Source of the DNA: Gordonia bronchialis DSM 43247
GTDB taxonomy: Bacteria > Actinomycetota > Actinomycetes > Mycobacteriales > Mycobacteriaceae
Assembly (NCBI RefSeq): GCF_000024785.1
Contig: NC_013441.1
Location: 2,852,001-2,916,000, forward strand
Length of the DNA: 64,000 bases
Direction of reading: 5' to 3'
Part shown: positions 8,702-15,972 of the stretch, one piece after another
Numbering within the stretch: the first letter of the stretch is position 1
How the letters are laid out: every line of letters begins with the position of its first letter
Program-made: the position numbers and the translations under genes
Notes under the pieces: generated by a model
Seen by the model: only the letters and a program-made list of their open reading frames with translations
Told to the model about the DNA's origin: nothing
The model's database searches: none

Positions 8702-9072
8702 GTCGAGGGCACCTCAGGCGGAGCGAACAGTCTCCGCACGCCCTCGACAGCAGCGTAGAGGCCGACCGCGAGCAGCAGCGAGGCCTGACCCAGGGCGGCG
8801 ATGACCTCAATGCGCCGCAGGCCCCATGTGCGAGTTTTACTGACCGGTCTGTGCATCACCGTTGCTGCGACGAGCGCAACCGCCAAACCAATCGCATCTG
8901 TCGCGGCGTGTGCTGTATCAGTCAGAAGGGCAAGACTTCCCGTAATCACCGACCCGACCAGTTGGGCAACCACGATGATCCCTGTAAGAGCAAACGCTAT
9001 CGCCAGCCGGACTCGCAGCGACGAGTCGCTGGATGCAGGGTCGGTCGGTCCGTGGTTGTGTCCGGCTCCCAT
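8702..9072 (-). pseudogene. Cation diffusion facilitator, 5' half (interrupted by IS21)
   Basis: N-terminal part of the CDF exporter: a His-containing leader (MGAGHNHG), then TM helices with the metal-site signature SLALLTDTAHAATDAIGLA (the DxxHxxxD family pattern) and KTRTWGLRRIEVIAAL. The frame reads to EVPST at the GTCGAG duplication (8702-8707), then enters the IS. The ATG at 9072 is preferred over 9099 because GGAGAG sits about 10 bases upstream. CcdA and TlpA genes lie upstream on the same strand. Confidence 0.94.
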
Positions 9073-9309
9073 TTTTCGCGCTCTCCGTTCGATCCGCATT
9101 CGGACGGGCTACGCGCGCCCGAATGTATCAATATATGCGCATGTGACTATATGTCAGGCTGGGTTGGTATGTAACTGTGGAATCGTCTGGGCGGTGTGGT
9201 GGGATGGCCCCGCGATCGCGGGTGGTGTCGGCGCTGTCTCGGTGTTCGGGGACCGTCGGTCTACAGCGGGGAACGCTGGGACGGCGAACCGTCGCCGCCA
9301 CCGCAGGGC
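9073..9309. other. Spacer between CcdA and CDF genes, possible operator
   Basis: 237 bases with no credible gene. It contains an AT-rich patch at about 9122-9155 including the 8-bp palindrome ATGCGCAT and TATATG motifs, reminiscent of ArsR/SmtB-family sites. It could be the CDF promoter. No regulator gene adjoins it, so this is weak. Confidence 0.35.
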
Positions 9310-10122
9310 TCAGATGGGTAGTTGGGTATCGGTGATGAACGCGTCGCGGACCCACACGATGAATTGGTCCCACAGTCCTGTGACCAAGGCGATGCCCACC
9401 GCGATCATCATGGCGCCGCCAACGATCTGAATTGTGCGGGCGTTGGTGCGCAACCAGCCGAGGCTGCGCAACGCCCACGCCGAGGAAAATGCAAGGACGA
9501 CAAAGGGAATGCCGAGGCCTGCGCAGTACGCCACGATCAGCGCGACACCTTTGGCTGCGGTAGCGCCCTCGGTGCCGCTGGCGGTAGCGATGACCGCCGC
9601 TAGCGTGGGCCCAAGGCATGGTGTCCACCCGAGTGCGAAGACCGCACCCAGCATCGGGGCGCCGGCGATATTGGAGATCCGGCGGGGCGCGAACCGTCGT
9701 TCCTGTTGTAGTGCCGGCACCAGCCCGATGAACACCAGCCCCATGATGATGGTCACCACGCCGCCGATGCGCTGTAAGATCTCACGATTCACCACGAAAG
9801 TGGTTGTGACCCCCAGCACGGTCGCAGTCGCTGCGACGAAGACCACAGTGAAACCGACGACGAACAGGATCGCCGCGGCCGCCACACGCGAGCGACCCCG
9901 CTTGGTCGGCTCCCCCACCGACACCGCGGGGGCCTCGGCGCCGACCACGCCAGCCAGATAAGACAAGTACCCCGGAACGAGCGGGACGACGCACGGCGAG
10001 GCGAACGACACCAGTCCGGCGATCACGCACGCGAGCAGTGCCAGCAATAGCGGACCGCCGACGACGACGTCTGCAAACGTCTCGCCAACTGCGGCCTGTA
10101 GTTCGACGGCCTGTGGCGTCAT
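9310..10122 (-). CDS. ccdA: CcdA-type thiol-disulfide transporter
   Basis: Polytopic membrane protein of 270 residues that moves reducing equivalents across the membrane to extracytoplasmic thioredoxins. CcdA hallmarks are visible: [20 protein letters not shown] in the first helix and [16 protein letters not shown], whose two cysteines form the redox pair, plus about six hydrophobic segments. Its start overlaps the stop of the TlpA-like gene (10119-10122), so it is coupled to its likely partner. Confidence 0.94.
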   Translation of the reverse strand: MTPQAVELQAAVGETFADVVVGGPLLLALLACVIAGLVSFASPCVVPLVPGYLSYLAGVVGAEAPAVSVGEPTKRGRSRVAAAAILFVVGFTVVFVAATATVLGVTTTFVVNREILQRIGGVVTIIMGLVFIGLVPALQQERRFAPRRISNIAGAPMLGAVFALGWTPCLGPTLAAVIATASGTEGATAAKGVALIVAYCAGLGIPFVVLAFSSAWALRSLGWLRTNARTIQIVGGAMMIAVGIALVTGLWDQFIVWVRDAFITDTQLPI

Positions 10123-10733
10123 TGTTGTTGCGCTGTGGGCTCAGCGACGACTCGCTTGACTGTTGTCCCGAGTTCGTCGGCAGTGATGGCCTTGAGGAAC
10201 ACTGCGGCCGGACGGTGTTCGCGGTCGAGCACAATGGTGGTCGGCACCACTGATGTCGGAGTGGTCAGCGCGGCCAGCGTGACACCTGCAAAGTCGTAGA
10301 TCGATGGAAAAGCGACCTTGCGGTCGACAATGAAGTCTCGCGCGGCCTGCCGGTTGTCGCGCAGATTGATACCGAGGAACTCGACTCCCGAGGCCTTAGT
10401 CTGTTCGTAGACGTACTCGAGGTCGTCGGCTTCTCCCCTGCAGGGGCCACACCACGAACCCCAGACGTTAATGACGACGACCTTGCCAGCGAAGTCGTCG
10501 AGTCCGATGGTCTGGTCTGTCACCACATCAGGCCCAGAGACCTGAGCGATACTCTGACGGCTCGTGGGCGGGTCATAGGTGATAACCGTCAGCCCGCCAG
10601 GCGAGACAAATTGAAAGGTTCCGCCCTGAGCGACCGCGTCATCGCCGGCGCAGCCCGATGCCACCCACGGCACCACACAGATCAACGCCAGGATTGCCGC
10701 CCGTGCCGCGGACAACCTTATCCCCTGCTGCAA
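10119..10733 (-). CDS. TlpA/ResA-like thioredoxin lipoprotein
   Basis: Extracytoplasmic reducing thioredoxin of 204 residues. A signal peptide ends in lipobox VASGC, followed by an AhpC/TSA-thioredoxin domain with active site [11 protein letters not shown] and cis-Pro in [11 protein letters not shown]. Start TTG at 10733 is chosen because AAGGAG lies 8 bases upstream; frames extending to 10895 have no signal. It would receive electrons from the coupled CcdA. An ACTAC-N8-GTAG dyad lies 26-43 bases upstream of the start. Confidence 0.9.
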   Translation of the reverse strand: MQQGIRLSAARAAILALICVVPWVASGCAGDDAVAQGGTFQFVSPGGLTVITYDPPTSRQSIAQVSGPDVVTDQTIGLDDFAGKVVVINVWGSWCGPCRGEADDLEYVYEQTKASGVEFLGINLRDNRQAARDFIVDRKVAFPSIYDFAGVTLAALTTPTSVVPTTIVLDREHRPAAVFLKAITADELGTTVKRVVAEPTAQQQ

Positions 10734-10758
10734 TATAAGCGCTCCTTGACATCGTTCT

Positions 10759-10776
10759 ACTACGCAGCGTGGTAGA
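10759..10776. promoter_or_regulatory. ACTAC-N8-GTAGA dyad upstream of tlpA-like gene
   Basis: ACTAC GCAGCGTG GTAGA has the arm and spacer layout of BlaI/CopY-family operators. It sits just upstream of the TTG start. A second copy with the same 8-base spacer is at 10948-10967. The matching repressor is not in the window. Confidence 0.55.
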
Positions 10777-10947
10777 TCAACGAGGGACTTGTCAACGTTG
10801 TCATAGTTTTTGTGAGGGCCGACTCGTCCGACGATCACAGCATCGTTGTTCACAACGTGATACTCGAACAGTCCAGATATGCCTCTCAACTCCACTTATG
10901 TCCTGCCTTTCATTGCGTCTAGGCCGCAGCAGGTGCCATCTGATCGC

Positions 10948-10967
10948 AACTACATGCACTAGTAGTT
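10948..10967. promoter_or_regulatory. AACTAC-N8-GTAGTT dyad upstream of M23 gene
   Basis: Perfect 6-bp arms with an 8-base spacer (ATGCACTA). Same architecture as 10759-10776, suggesting one BlaI/CopY-type repressor controls both divergent transcripts. Confidence 0.6.
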
Positions 10968-11126
10968 GGGAAGGCTATTGCGATAGGCACTCAATCTGCC
11001 CGTGTTACTGCTGTGACCTGTGAGGCCTATGGTTCGAGCGGAGGGCTACCGCTGTGGCCCCATGCGCACCTAGCGTGGGGTGCTGCGCTCCTGTCCGCCG
11101 CGCCCATCTCTGGAAGGTCTCCCGGC

Positions 11127-11815
11127 ATGCCTATGTCGTCCATCACCCGTCGCCGCGACGAGAAGAAGCCTTGCCTGAGGCTGGGGGTCGCGGGGATTGT
11201 TGCTGCGGTTCTGCTGAGCTTCTCGGTCGACGCTCGAGCGCGAGCCGATGCGGATGACACCCACGTGGCCCAGCAGTTCGCTCAGCTGGTCGCTGAGACG
11301 ATCTCGGCATCGTTGGGCGGGCTGGCGATGGGAGCCCTGGCCGACGAGATTCGAACTGTGAGCACATGTCTGAGTGATCGAGCGCGGCCAGTCGAGCCGT
11401 CGGTGCCGACCGATGATCCCATCACTGCAGTGGGATGCTTTGCCGCCGTACTCAGTGCGGGACGAGCAGCTGCCGAACTGGTTGTCGACGCACTACCGAT
11501 CGGGCGGTTGCTGGCGCTTCTGGCATTGGAGATGCGCCCCCACGATCCCGCGGCCCCGCATCCCGCACCGACCGGTCGATCCCCGTTCTCGGCGCCGTCA
11601 CCCGGGGCGGTGGTCGCTCCGACGAATGGTCGAATCACCTCTACTTTCGGTGACGGCCGAGGGCACCAGGGTCTGGATATCGGCAACGACCTGGGGGCAC
11701 CGATTTTCGCGGTCACCGACGGCGAAGTGATCAACTCTGGTCCTGCCCAAGGCTTCGGATTGTGGGTCCGTATCCGGCATGCCGACGGAACAATCACTAC
11801 CTACGGCCACAATCC
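11127..11815 (+). pseudogene. M23 (LytM) peptidase, truncated and fused to a transporter fragment
   Basis: Secreted peptidoglycan hydrolase fragment. An N-terminal signal (LRLGVAGIVAAVLLSFS) is followed by a low-complexity middle and the M23 core with the zinc-site start HQGLDIGND and TITTYGHN. The family then needs an HLHFE segment, which is absent: from about 11811 the frame continues into cation-transporter sequence (ERRERVALRVIAFSFF). ATG 11127 has GGAAGG upstream. The fusion is in frame but would lack a complete zinc site, so it is probably inactive. Confidence 0.85.
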
Positions 11816-12135
11816 CGAACGGCGGGAGAGAGTCGCGCTGCGGGTCATCGCGTTCTCGTTCTTCGCGTTGGCCGCGTACGTGAGCGTCGACTCGATCCGC
11901 ACGCTGCTGGGAGTGGGTAGCGAGGCCGAGCATTCCTCGATCGGCATCGTGTTGGCCGCGGTTAGTTTGGCGATCATGCCGTTGCTGTCGTGGGCGGAAC
12001 GCCGCGCAGGTCGCGAGCTCGGCTCGGTGAGCGCTGTCGCCGACTCGAAGCAGACGCTGCTGTGCACCTACCTGTCGGCGGTGTTGCTGGTCGGTTTGTT
12101 GCTCAACAGTTTGTTCGGATGGTCGTTGGCGGATC
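11816..12135 (+). pseudogene. Cation transporter, internal fragment
   Basis: About 105 residues of a CDF-like actinobacterial cation transporter: VALRVIAFSFFALAAYVSV..., SIGIVLAAVSLAIMPLLSW, RRAGRELGSVSAVADSKQTL, LLNSLFGWSLADP. Both the N-terminal helices and the C-terminus are missing. The left edge is an in-frame junction with the M23 fragment. The right edge, at GCGGATCC (12129-12136), switches to another frame encoding helicase-associated repeats. No function is expected from the fragment alone. Confidence 0.85.
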
Positions 12136-12648
12136 CGCCGTATCGAGACCGAGTTCCCGGACTGGCGGTGGAACGTACGGGAGGCGATGTTCGACGTCGG
12201 CCTGGCGCATCTGCGCCGCTACGTCGCCACCCATGGGACGAGCCGCGTGGGTTACGACGAGGTGGTCGACGGATTCCCGTTGGGGCAGTGGACGAGGGAT
12301 CGTCGCGCCGACTTCCGCACAGGCCGACTGTCTGCGGAGCGGATCGAGGTGTTTGAGCGCGAATTCCCTGACTGGCAATGGACCCCTCAGACCGCAGTAT
12401 TCGCAGCCGCGTTCGAGACCGGGATCGGGCACCTGCATCGGTATGTCGCCGCGCACGGCACCCCCAACGCCCCCCGGCGTGATGTGATCGACGGATTCCC
12501 GATCGGCACCTGGATCCAGAGCCGCCGCGCCGACTACCGCAAAGGCCGGTTGTCGGCCGAGCGGATCCGCCGTATCGAGACCGAGTTCCCGGACTGGCAG
12601 TGGACCATCCGAACCAGCTCGACTCAGGGCACGATCGGTGGCCTGTAA
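12129..12648 (+). pseudogene. Helicase-associated (HA) repeat protein, 5'-truncated
   Basis: The frame reads RIRRIETEFPDWRW, the end of one repeat, then two full HA repeats of about 68-75 residues (FDVGLAHLRRYVATHG ... DWQW; FETGIGHLHRYVAAHG ... DWQW) and a short tail to TAA 12646-12648. The beginning is lost at the junction near 12129, where transporter sequence abuts it. An internal ATG at 12187 could still give 153 residues. HA domains usually sit C-terminal to SF2 helicases and bind DNA; no helicase is left here. Confidence 0.8.
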
Positions 12649-13316
12649 TGGGTGGTCCTGATGACCGACGGTTCGAGGTCGGGCTCGCGCATCTGCATCG
12701 CTACGTCGCCGCACAGGGTTCGAGCTCTCCCCCGCGCGGCGCAAGGATCGACGGGTTCCCGATCGACGTGTGGGTGGCCAGCAGACGCACCGACTACCGC
12801 AAGGGCCGACTGTCGGCCGAGCGGATCGAACGGCTCGCGACCGAGTTCCCGGACTGGCAGTGGAGTGTGCGCGACGCGCAGTTCGACGTCGGCCTGGCGC
12901 ATCTGCGCCGCTACGTCGCCGCACATGGGACGAGCACCGTGAGTCAGCATGAGGTGTTCGACGGATTCGCCCTCGGACAGTGGGTGACGAATCGTCGCGC
13001 CGACTACCGCAAAGGCCGACTGTCGGCGGAGCGGATCGAGGTGTTTGAGCGCGAGTTTCCTGACTGGCAGTGGTCGCCTCAGGCCACGGCGGCGGCCGCC
13101 GCATTCGAGGTCGGGATCGCGCACCTGCATCGGTATGTCGCCGCGCACGGCACCAGCAACGCCCGAAATCGGGCGGTGATCGAAGGATTCGCGATCGGAC
13201 AGTGGGTCGCCAACCGCCGCGCCGACTACCGTAGAGGTCAGCTCGCCACCGAGCGGATCCGCCGCATCGAGGCCGAGTTCCCGGACTGGCAGTGGACCGC
13301 ACAACGCCGCTCCTGA
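12648..13316 (+). CDS. HA-domain tandem repeat protein (three repeats)
   Basis: 222 residues made almost wholly of three helicase-associated repeats (FEVGLAHLHRYVAAQG, FDVGLAHLRRYVAAHG, FEVGIAHLHRYVAAHG), each ending in E.EFPDWQW and carrying a basic RRADYRKGRL stretch. ATG at 12648 overlaps the previous TAA (TAATG), so expression may be coupled. No catalytic domain is present. A DNA- or RNA-binding role is inferred from the family; the actual function is unknown. Confidence 0.8.
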   Translation: MGGPDDRRFEVGLAHLHRYVAAQGSSSPPRGARIDGFPIDVWVASRRTDYRKGRLSAERIERLATEFPDWQWSVRDAQFDVGLAHLRRYVAAHGTSTVSQHEVFDGFALGQWVTNRRADYRKGRLSAERIEVFEREFPDWQWSPQATAAAAAFEVGIAHLHRYVAAHGTSNARNRAVIEGFAIGQWVANRRADYRRGQLATERIRRIEAEFPDWQWTAQRRS

Positions 13317-13339
13317 TCCGACATACGGCGCGCGGTGAG

Positions 13340-13392
13340 GCAACGGATTCAAAACCCGTCCAGTGTCAGTTCGAGTCTGACCGGGGGCACCA
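13340..13392 (+). tRNA. tRNA-Leu(CAA)-like 3' fragment, degenerate; possible attachment site
   Basis: An anticodon-arm-like segment (ACGGATTCAAAACCCGT, anticodon CAA) is followed by a perfect 5-bp T stem and loop (GTCAG-TTCGAGT-CTGAC) and the acceptor 3' strand CGGGGGC-A-CCA. The long variable arm required in tRNA-Leu is reduced to a few bases, and there is no matching 5' GCCCCCG acceptor strand or normal D arm upstream, so it is not a working gene. Such 3' ends are commonly left as att sites by integrating elements. Confidence 0.55.
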
Positions 13393-13607
13393 GGGCCCTC
13401 GCAGGCAAGCGCACATCGCTCGCACCAAATTCTCCTGGGAAACCTATTGATCTCCGGCATGTGACGTGCTAAGTTTCACATCCCTCTTTCTATGAGGGCT
13501 TCCCTCCAACTCTGAGGGTCTGATTGTGGTCACAGGTCCAGGCGGAGCTATATCCGCACCCAGGGCCCACGTGGTTCAGCCACTCAGACCTTCGGAAGGG
13601 GGTGAAA

Positions 13608-13685
13608 ATGGAAGCGATGGTCATCCTCGGGATCATCCAGATCCTCATCGCAACAGCCCATCTCGTTGTAGACATCCTCAGCTAG
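13608..13685 (+). CDS. 25-residue hydrophobic peptide
   Basis: MEAMVILGIIQILIATAHLV followed by VDILS then TAG. One membrane-spanning stretch with acidic residues at both ends. A very strong ribosome site (GGAAGGGGG, then TGAAA) precedes the ATG, and a GC-rich hairpin follows immediately. I do not recognise the family. The size and layout recall small membrane toxins or regulatory micropeptides, but nothing here proves that. Confidence 0.55.
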   Translation: MEAMVILGIIQILIATAHLVVDILS

Positions 13686-13689
13686 CCCC

Positions 13690-13725
13690 AGCGAGGGGGC
13701 CGGGCACTCGCCCGGCCCCTCGCCT
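13690..13725 (+). terminator. Strong GC hairpin after the 25-aa ORF
   Basis: GCGAGGGGGCCGGGC - ACTC - GCCCGGCCCCTCGC pairs almost perfectly, with one bulged G, and starts just after the TAG. There is no T tract, as is common in actinobacteria. Confidence 0.75.
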
Positions 13726-13864
13726 CGCCTGGCGGCATCCTTCGTGGAAAGGCTTGCGTACCGACAAAACCCCGGGCTGCGAATCGCCCACCTGCACAAC
13801 GCAACCACGATGGCCCTGTGGCAACCGACCCGCCGGGGAGGGCGGCAGCGCAGCGCCAGCGGAG

Positions 13865-14077
13865 TCAGCTCGTGGCTTCCCCGAGTCGTTCGACCTGTCC
13901 GCCAACCTCGTCGGCGTACGCCTGAGCCTCGGTCGCCTCATTGTCGGTGTAGACCCGGACGTCTGCCGGCCTACCGGCCGGCCGCACGATCAACGTCAGC
14001 TCCCCTATCGCGACGCGACCGCGTTTAGGTGCGACGCGATTGGTGGGCCCGGCCCCGGCATCGTTGTTCTCGGTCAT
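13865..14077 (-). CDS. Small hypothetical protein (70 aa)
   Basis: Starts MTENNDAGAGPTNRV and ends GGQVERLGEATS, with a compact middle (RVAIGELTLIVRPAGRPADV, then RVYTDNEATEAQAYADEV). Its ATG overlaps the TGA of the upstream ORF (ATGA), which is good evidence that both are real and coupled. I do not recognise a domain. The neighbours are also unknown. Confidence 0.6.
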   Translation of the reverse strand: MTENNDAGAGPTNRVAPKRGRVAIGELTLIVRPAGRPADVRVYTDNEATEAQAYADEVGGQVERLGEATS

Positions 14078-14400
14078 CGCTCGGCGGCGTCCTGTCTCGG
14101 TTGCAGCGCCTCGGGCGGCACCCACATGGTGATCGTGGCCGAGGAGACGCGGTTGGCGCTCTCGACTGGCATCTGACATATCCCGCGCCAGAGGCCGTTT
14201 GAAGTTTGGAGCCACGCTAAGAGAAGCGCGTTCATGGTGGGTTCGATCCGGGCACCGGATGCGCGGACTCGCAGTGACACTCCCCCACCGGCGGCATACG
14301 AGCGTCCGCAGGACGGGTCAGCGATCGCCATGTCGATCAGCACGGGCCTCGGTGGGTCGACCACGCGTAGTGTTCGGGTGTCGGGCCAGTGGTCGAACAT
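14074..14400 (-). CDS. Hypothetical protein (108 aa)
   Basis: MFDHWPDTRTLRVVDPPRPV..., mixed alpha/beta composition with no membrane segment and no recognised domain. The ATG at 14400 is chosen; an in-frame extension reaches 14421. It is coupled to the 70-residue ORF downstream by an ATGA overlap. Together they form a two-gene unit at the island edge. Confidence 0.58.
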   Translation of the reverse strand: MFDHWPDTRTLRVVDPPRPVLIDMAIADPSCGRSYAAGGGVSLRVRASGARIEPTMNALLLAWLQTSNGLWRGICQMPVESANRVSSATITMWVPPEALQPRQDAAER

Positions 14401-14407
14401 GCCATCA

Positions 14408-14460
14408 GTGTCATCTCGCAAGACATCGGTGACAGTTCTGCATCAGGCCATAGGTGACAG
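14408..14460. repeat. Possible IS481-type terminal remnant
   Basis: GTGTCATCTCGCAAGACATC, GGTGACAG and a second CCATAGGTGACAG copy give a motif set resembling mycobacterial IS481 ends, although no transposase adjoins here. An IS481 transposase remnant lies 4.3 kb away at 18731. Low certainty. Confidence 0.3.
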
Positions 14461-14593
14461 AGTGAGGGGTCTTGGTGGTGACACTTCTTCATTTGGTTTC
14501 CGCCACGCACCGCTATGTGCCTTGCGTTGCGTGGCGCGGTTGCCTATGAGGGGGGCCTGACGCAGGTGCTCAACTGACCGCGCCTGCGACGGT

Positions 14594-14956
14594 TCAGCAG
14601 CACCCCGTGATGGCGCTGAGAACGCTGCGCAGCGCTTCCAACGACTCTGGCCGGGCACGGTAGTAGACGTTCATCCCTCGTCGGTCAGGTGCGACCATGC
14701 CGGCCTTGCGGAGCTGCCCCAGGTGGTGGCTCGTGGTGGCCTCGGTGAGGCTGACCGCGGTCGCGAGGTCGCAGGTGCAGATCCCCTCACCGGTGTCAGT
14801 GAGCAGAATCGAGACGAGTTTGATCCGGACCGGATCGGCCAGCGCCTTGAGCCGCAGAGCGATTTCTAGGGCGGTGTCGTCATCGAGAGGGGCCGCCGAC
14901 ACGGGCGCACAGCAGATCGGGGCACTGATGTCGACCATCGGCAGGGCCTTCGGCAT
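14594..14956 (-). CDS. arsR: ArsR/SmtB-family metal(loid)-responsive repressor
   Basis: 120-residue winged-helix repressor that probably senses arsenic or cadmium. The HTH reads SLTEATTSHHLGQLRKAGMV, after a CxC pair in ICTCDLATAV, and further cysteines occur at both ends (ICCAPV, ITGCC). ATG at 14956 (MPKALP) fits the divergent promoter; the frame to 15079 would cover the operators. It is divergent from the arsI/cadI-like gene, with palindromic ACATATGTC sites between them. Confidence 0.9.
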   Translation of the reverse strand: MPKALPMVDISAPICCAPVSAAPLDDDTALEIALRLKALADPVRIKLVSILLTDTGEGICTCDLATAVSLTEATTSHHLGQLRKAGMVAPDRRGMNVYYRARPESLEALRSVLSAITGCC

Positions 14957-14977
14957 GACCCGACCATACCCTGGTAC

Positions 14978-15032
14978 TTGACATATGTCGAAAAGGTGGC
15001 ACCCTGCAGGTGTCAGTAGTTCGATATATGTC
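14978..15032. promoter_or_regulatory. Twin ArsR-type operators
   Basis: TTGACATATGTCGAA at 14978-14992 contains a perfect 10-bp palindrome, GACATATGTC. TTCGATATATGTC at 15020-15032 is a second, related site. They lie between the divergent arsR and arsI/cadI genes, where ArsR autoregulation is expected. Confidence 0.75.
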
Positions 15033-15053
15033 TCACAGGTGAAGGTGATGGTC

Positions 15054-15539
15054 ATGTCCCGTATGCAGCTCGCGCTCAATGTCGATGATCTCGATACCGC
15101 GATCGAGTTCTACTCCAAGCTGTTCAACACCACCCCGGCCAAGCGCAAGCCGGGATACGCCAACTTCGCGATCGTCGAGCCGCCACTGAAGCTGGTGCTG
15201 CTGGAGAATCCCGGCCAGGGCGGCACGATCAACCATCTCGGCGTCGAGGTCGAGTCGAGCGAGAAGGTGCACGCCGAGATCGCCCGGTTGTCCGGGGAGG
15301 GTCTGTTCACCCAGGAGGAGATCAACTCCACCTGTTGTTTCGCGACGCAGGACAAGGTGTGGGTGACCGGGCCGGCGAAGGAGAAGTGGGAGGTCTACAC
15401 CGTGCTGGCTGACTCCGAGACGTTCGGGACCAGCCCGAAACTGTTGGAACAGAACGCCACCGAGGACGCCGAGCAGGGTTCGGTGTGCTGCGGCGGCAAC
15501 GCCGCAGACCAGGCCGAGGCGCGCACAGCCTGCTGCTGA
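15054..15539 (+). CDS. ArsI/CadI-family metalloenzyme (VOC fold)
   Basis: 161 residues. ArsI enzymes cleave the C-As bond of organoarsenicals; CadI is the cadmium-induced mycobacterial relative. Family features: MQLALNVDDLDTAIEFYSKL, PGYANFAIVEPPLKLVLLE, INHLGVEVE (metal His), the vicinal cysteines in NSTCCFATQDKVWV and WEVYTVLAD. The C-terminus adds CC pairs (VCCGG, TACC). ATG 15054 is favoured; 15048 and 15063 are also possible. Sequence alone does not separate arsenic from cadmium use, though the ars context favours arsenic. Confidence 0.88.
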   Translation: MSRMQLALNVDDLDTAIEFYSKLFNTTPAKRKPGYANFAIVEPPLKLVLLENPGQGGTINHLGVEVESSEKVHAEIARLSGEGLFTQEEINSTCCFATQDKVWVTGPAKEKWEVYTVLADSETFGTSPKLLEQNATEDAEQGSVCCGGNAADQAEARTACC

Positions 15540-15561
15540 CAGCCTCGGTTCGCGTTCTCGC

Positions 15562-15972
15562 CTACCGCGCGATGCGGTCGGCGAGGGCGCGGATCCGGTT
15601 GGTGATGTCGTCGCGGATCAGCCGCATTCGTTCGATACCGTCGATGCCCCGTCCGGAGGGTTCGTCGGTGTCCCACACTTCGAGGGCGACGCCGTCGGGT
15701 GGGGTGACCTCGGCGGTGCCGACCACCACGACCAGGTCCACGGCTTGCATCAGTTCATCGGTGAGTTGCCGCGGCTGATGTCCGACGACGTCGGCGCCGA
15801 CTTCGGCGAGTACCTGGGCGGACAGTTCGTTGACCTGGCCGCCGATTTTCGCGTTGGTGCCGGCTGAGGATGGGGTGATCCGGTCGGTGACTGTCGGTGT
15901 GAGGTGTTCGGCCATCACCGATTTGCCGCGGTTGGACACGCACACGAACAACACCTGCGGTGGTGTGCTCAT
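15562..15972 (-). CDS. LMW phosphatase/ArsC-like protein with Lys in the P-loop
   Basis: 136-residue low-molecular-weight PTPase fold. The P-loop reads CVSNRGKS, so the invariant Arg of CX5R is replaced by Lys, unlike the two upstream paralogues (CVHNAGRS, CVQNAGRS). A C-terminal region DTDEPSGRGIDG replaces the usual DPxxxxG. Its ATG overlaps the previous arsC stop (ATGA). Arsenate reductase activity is uncertain; a variant of the same fold is all that can be claimed. Confidence 0.8.
   Translation of the reverse strand: MSTPPQVLFVCVSNRGKSVMAEHLTPTVTDRITPSSAGTNAKIGGQVNELSAQVLAEVGADVVGHQPRQLTDELMQAVDLVVVVGTAEVTPPDGVALEVWDTDEPSGRGIDGIERMRLIRDDITNRIRALADRIAR

Larger units (their letters stand above)
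10734..11126. other. Divergent intergenic region, 393 bases, no gene
   Basis: It separates the minus-strand tlpA-ccdA pair from the plus-strand M23 peptidase. Apart from two BlaI-like dyads it shows no supported ORF. Short open frames in this stretch have no plausible start or family resemblance. Confidence 0.6.

Noticed and set aside
8341..9099. Single 252-codon minus-strand ORF starting in the CDF gene
   Set aside because: It is the CDF 5' half reading out of frame through the IS21 end and istA; only 8702-9072 is genuine.
11013..11126. Upstream start for the M23 ORF
   Set aside because: No ribosome site and no signal-like character; ATG 11127 has GGAAGG and begins just before the signal peptide.
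12129..13316. Tandem DNA repeat array with regulatory role
   Set aside because: The periodicity follows the HA protein repeats and keeps the reading frame, so it is coding.
13340..13392. Functional tRNA gene
   Set aside because: No 5' acceptor strand, no proper D arm and no long variable arm for Leu.
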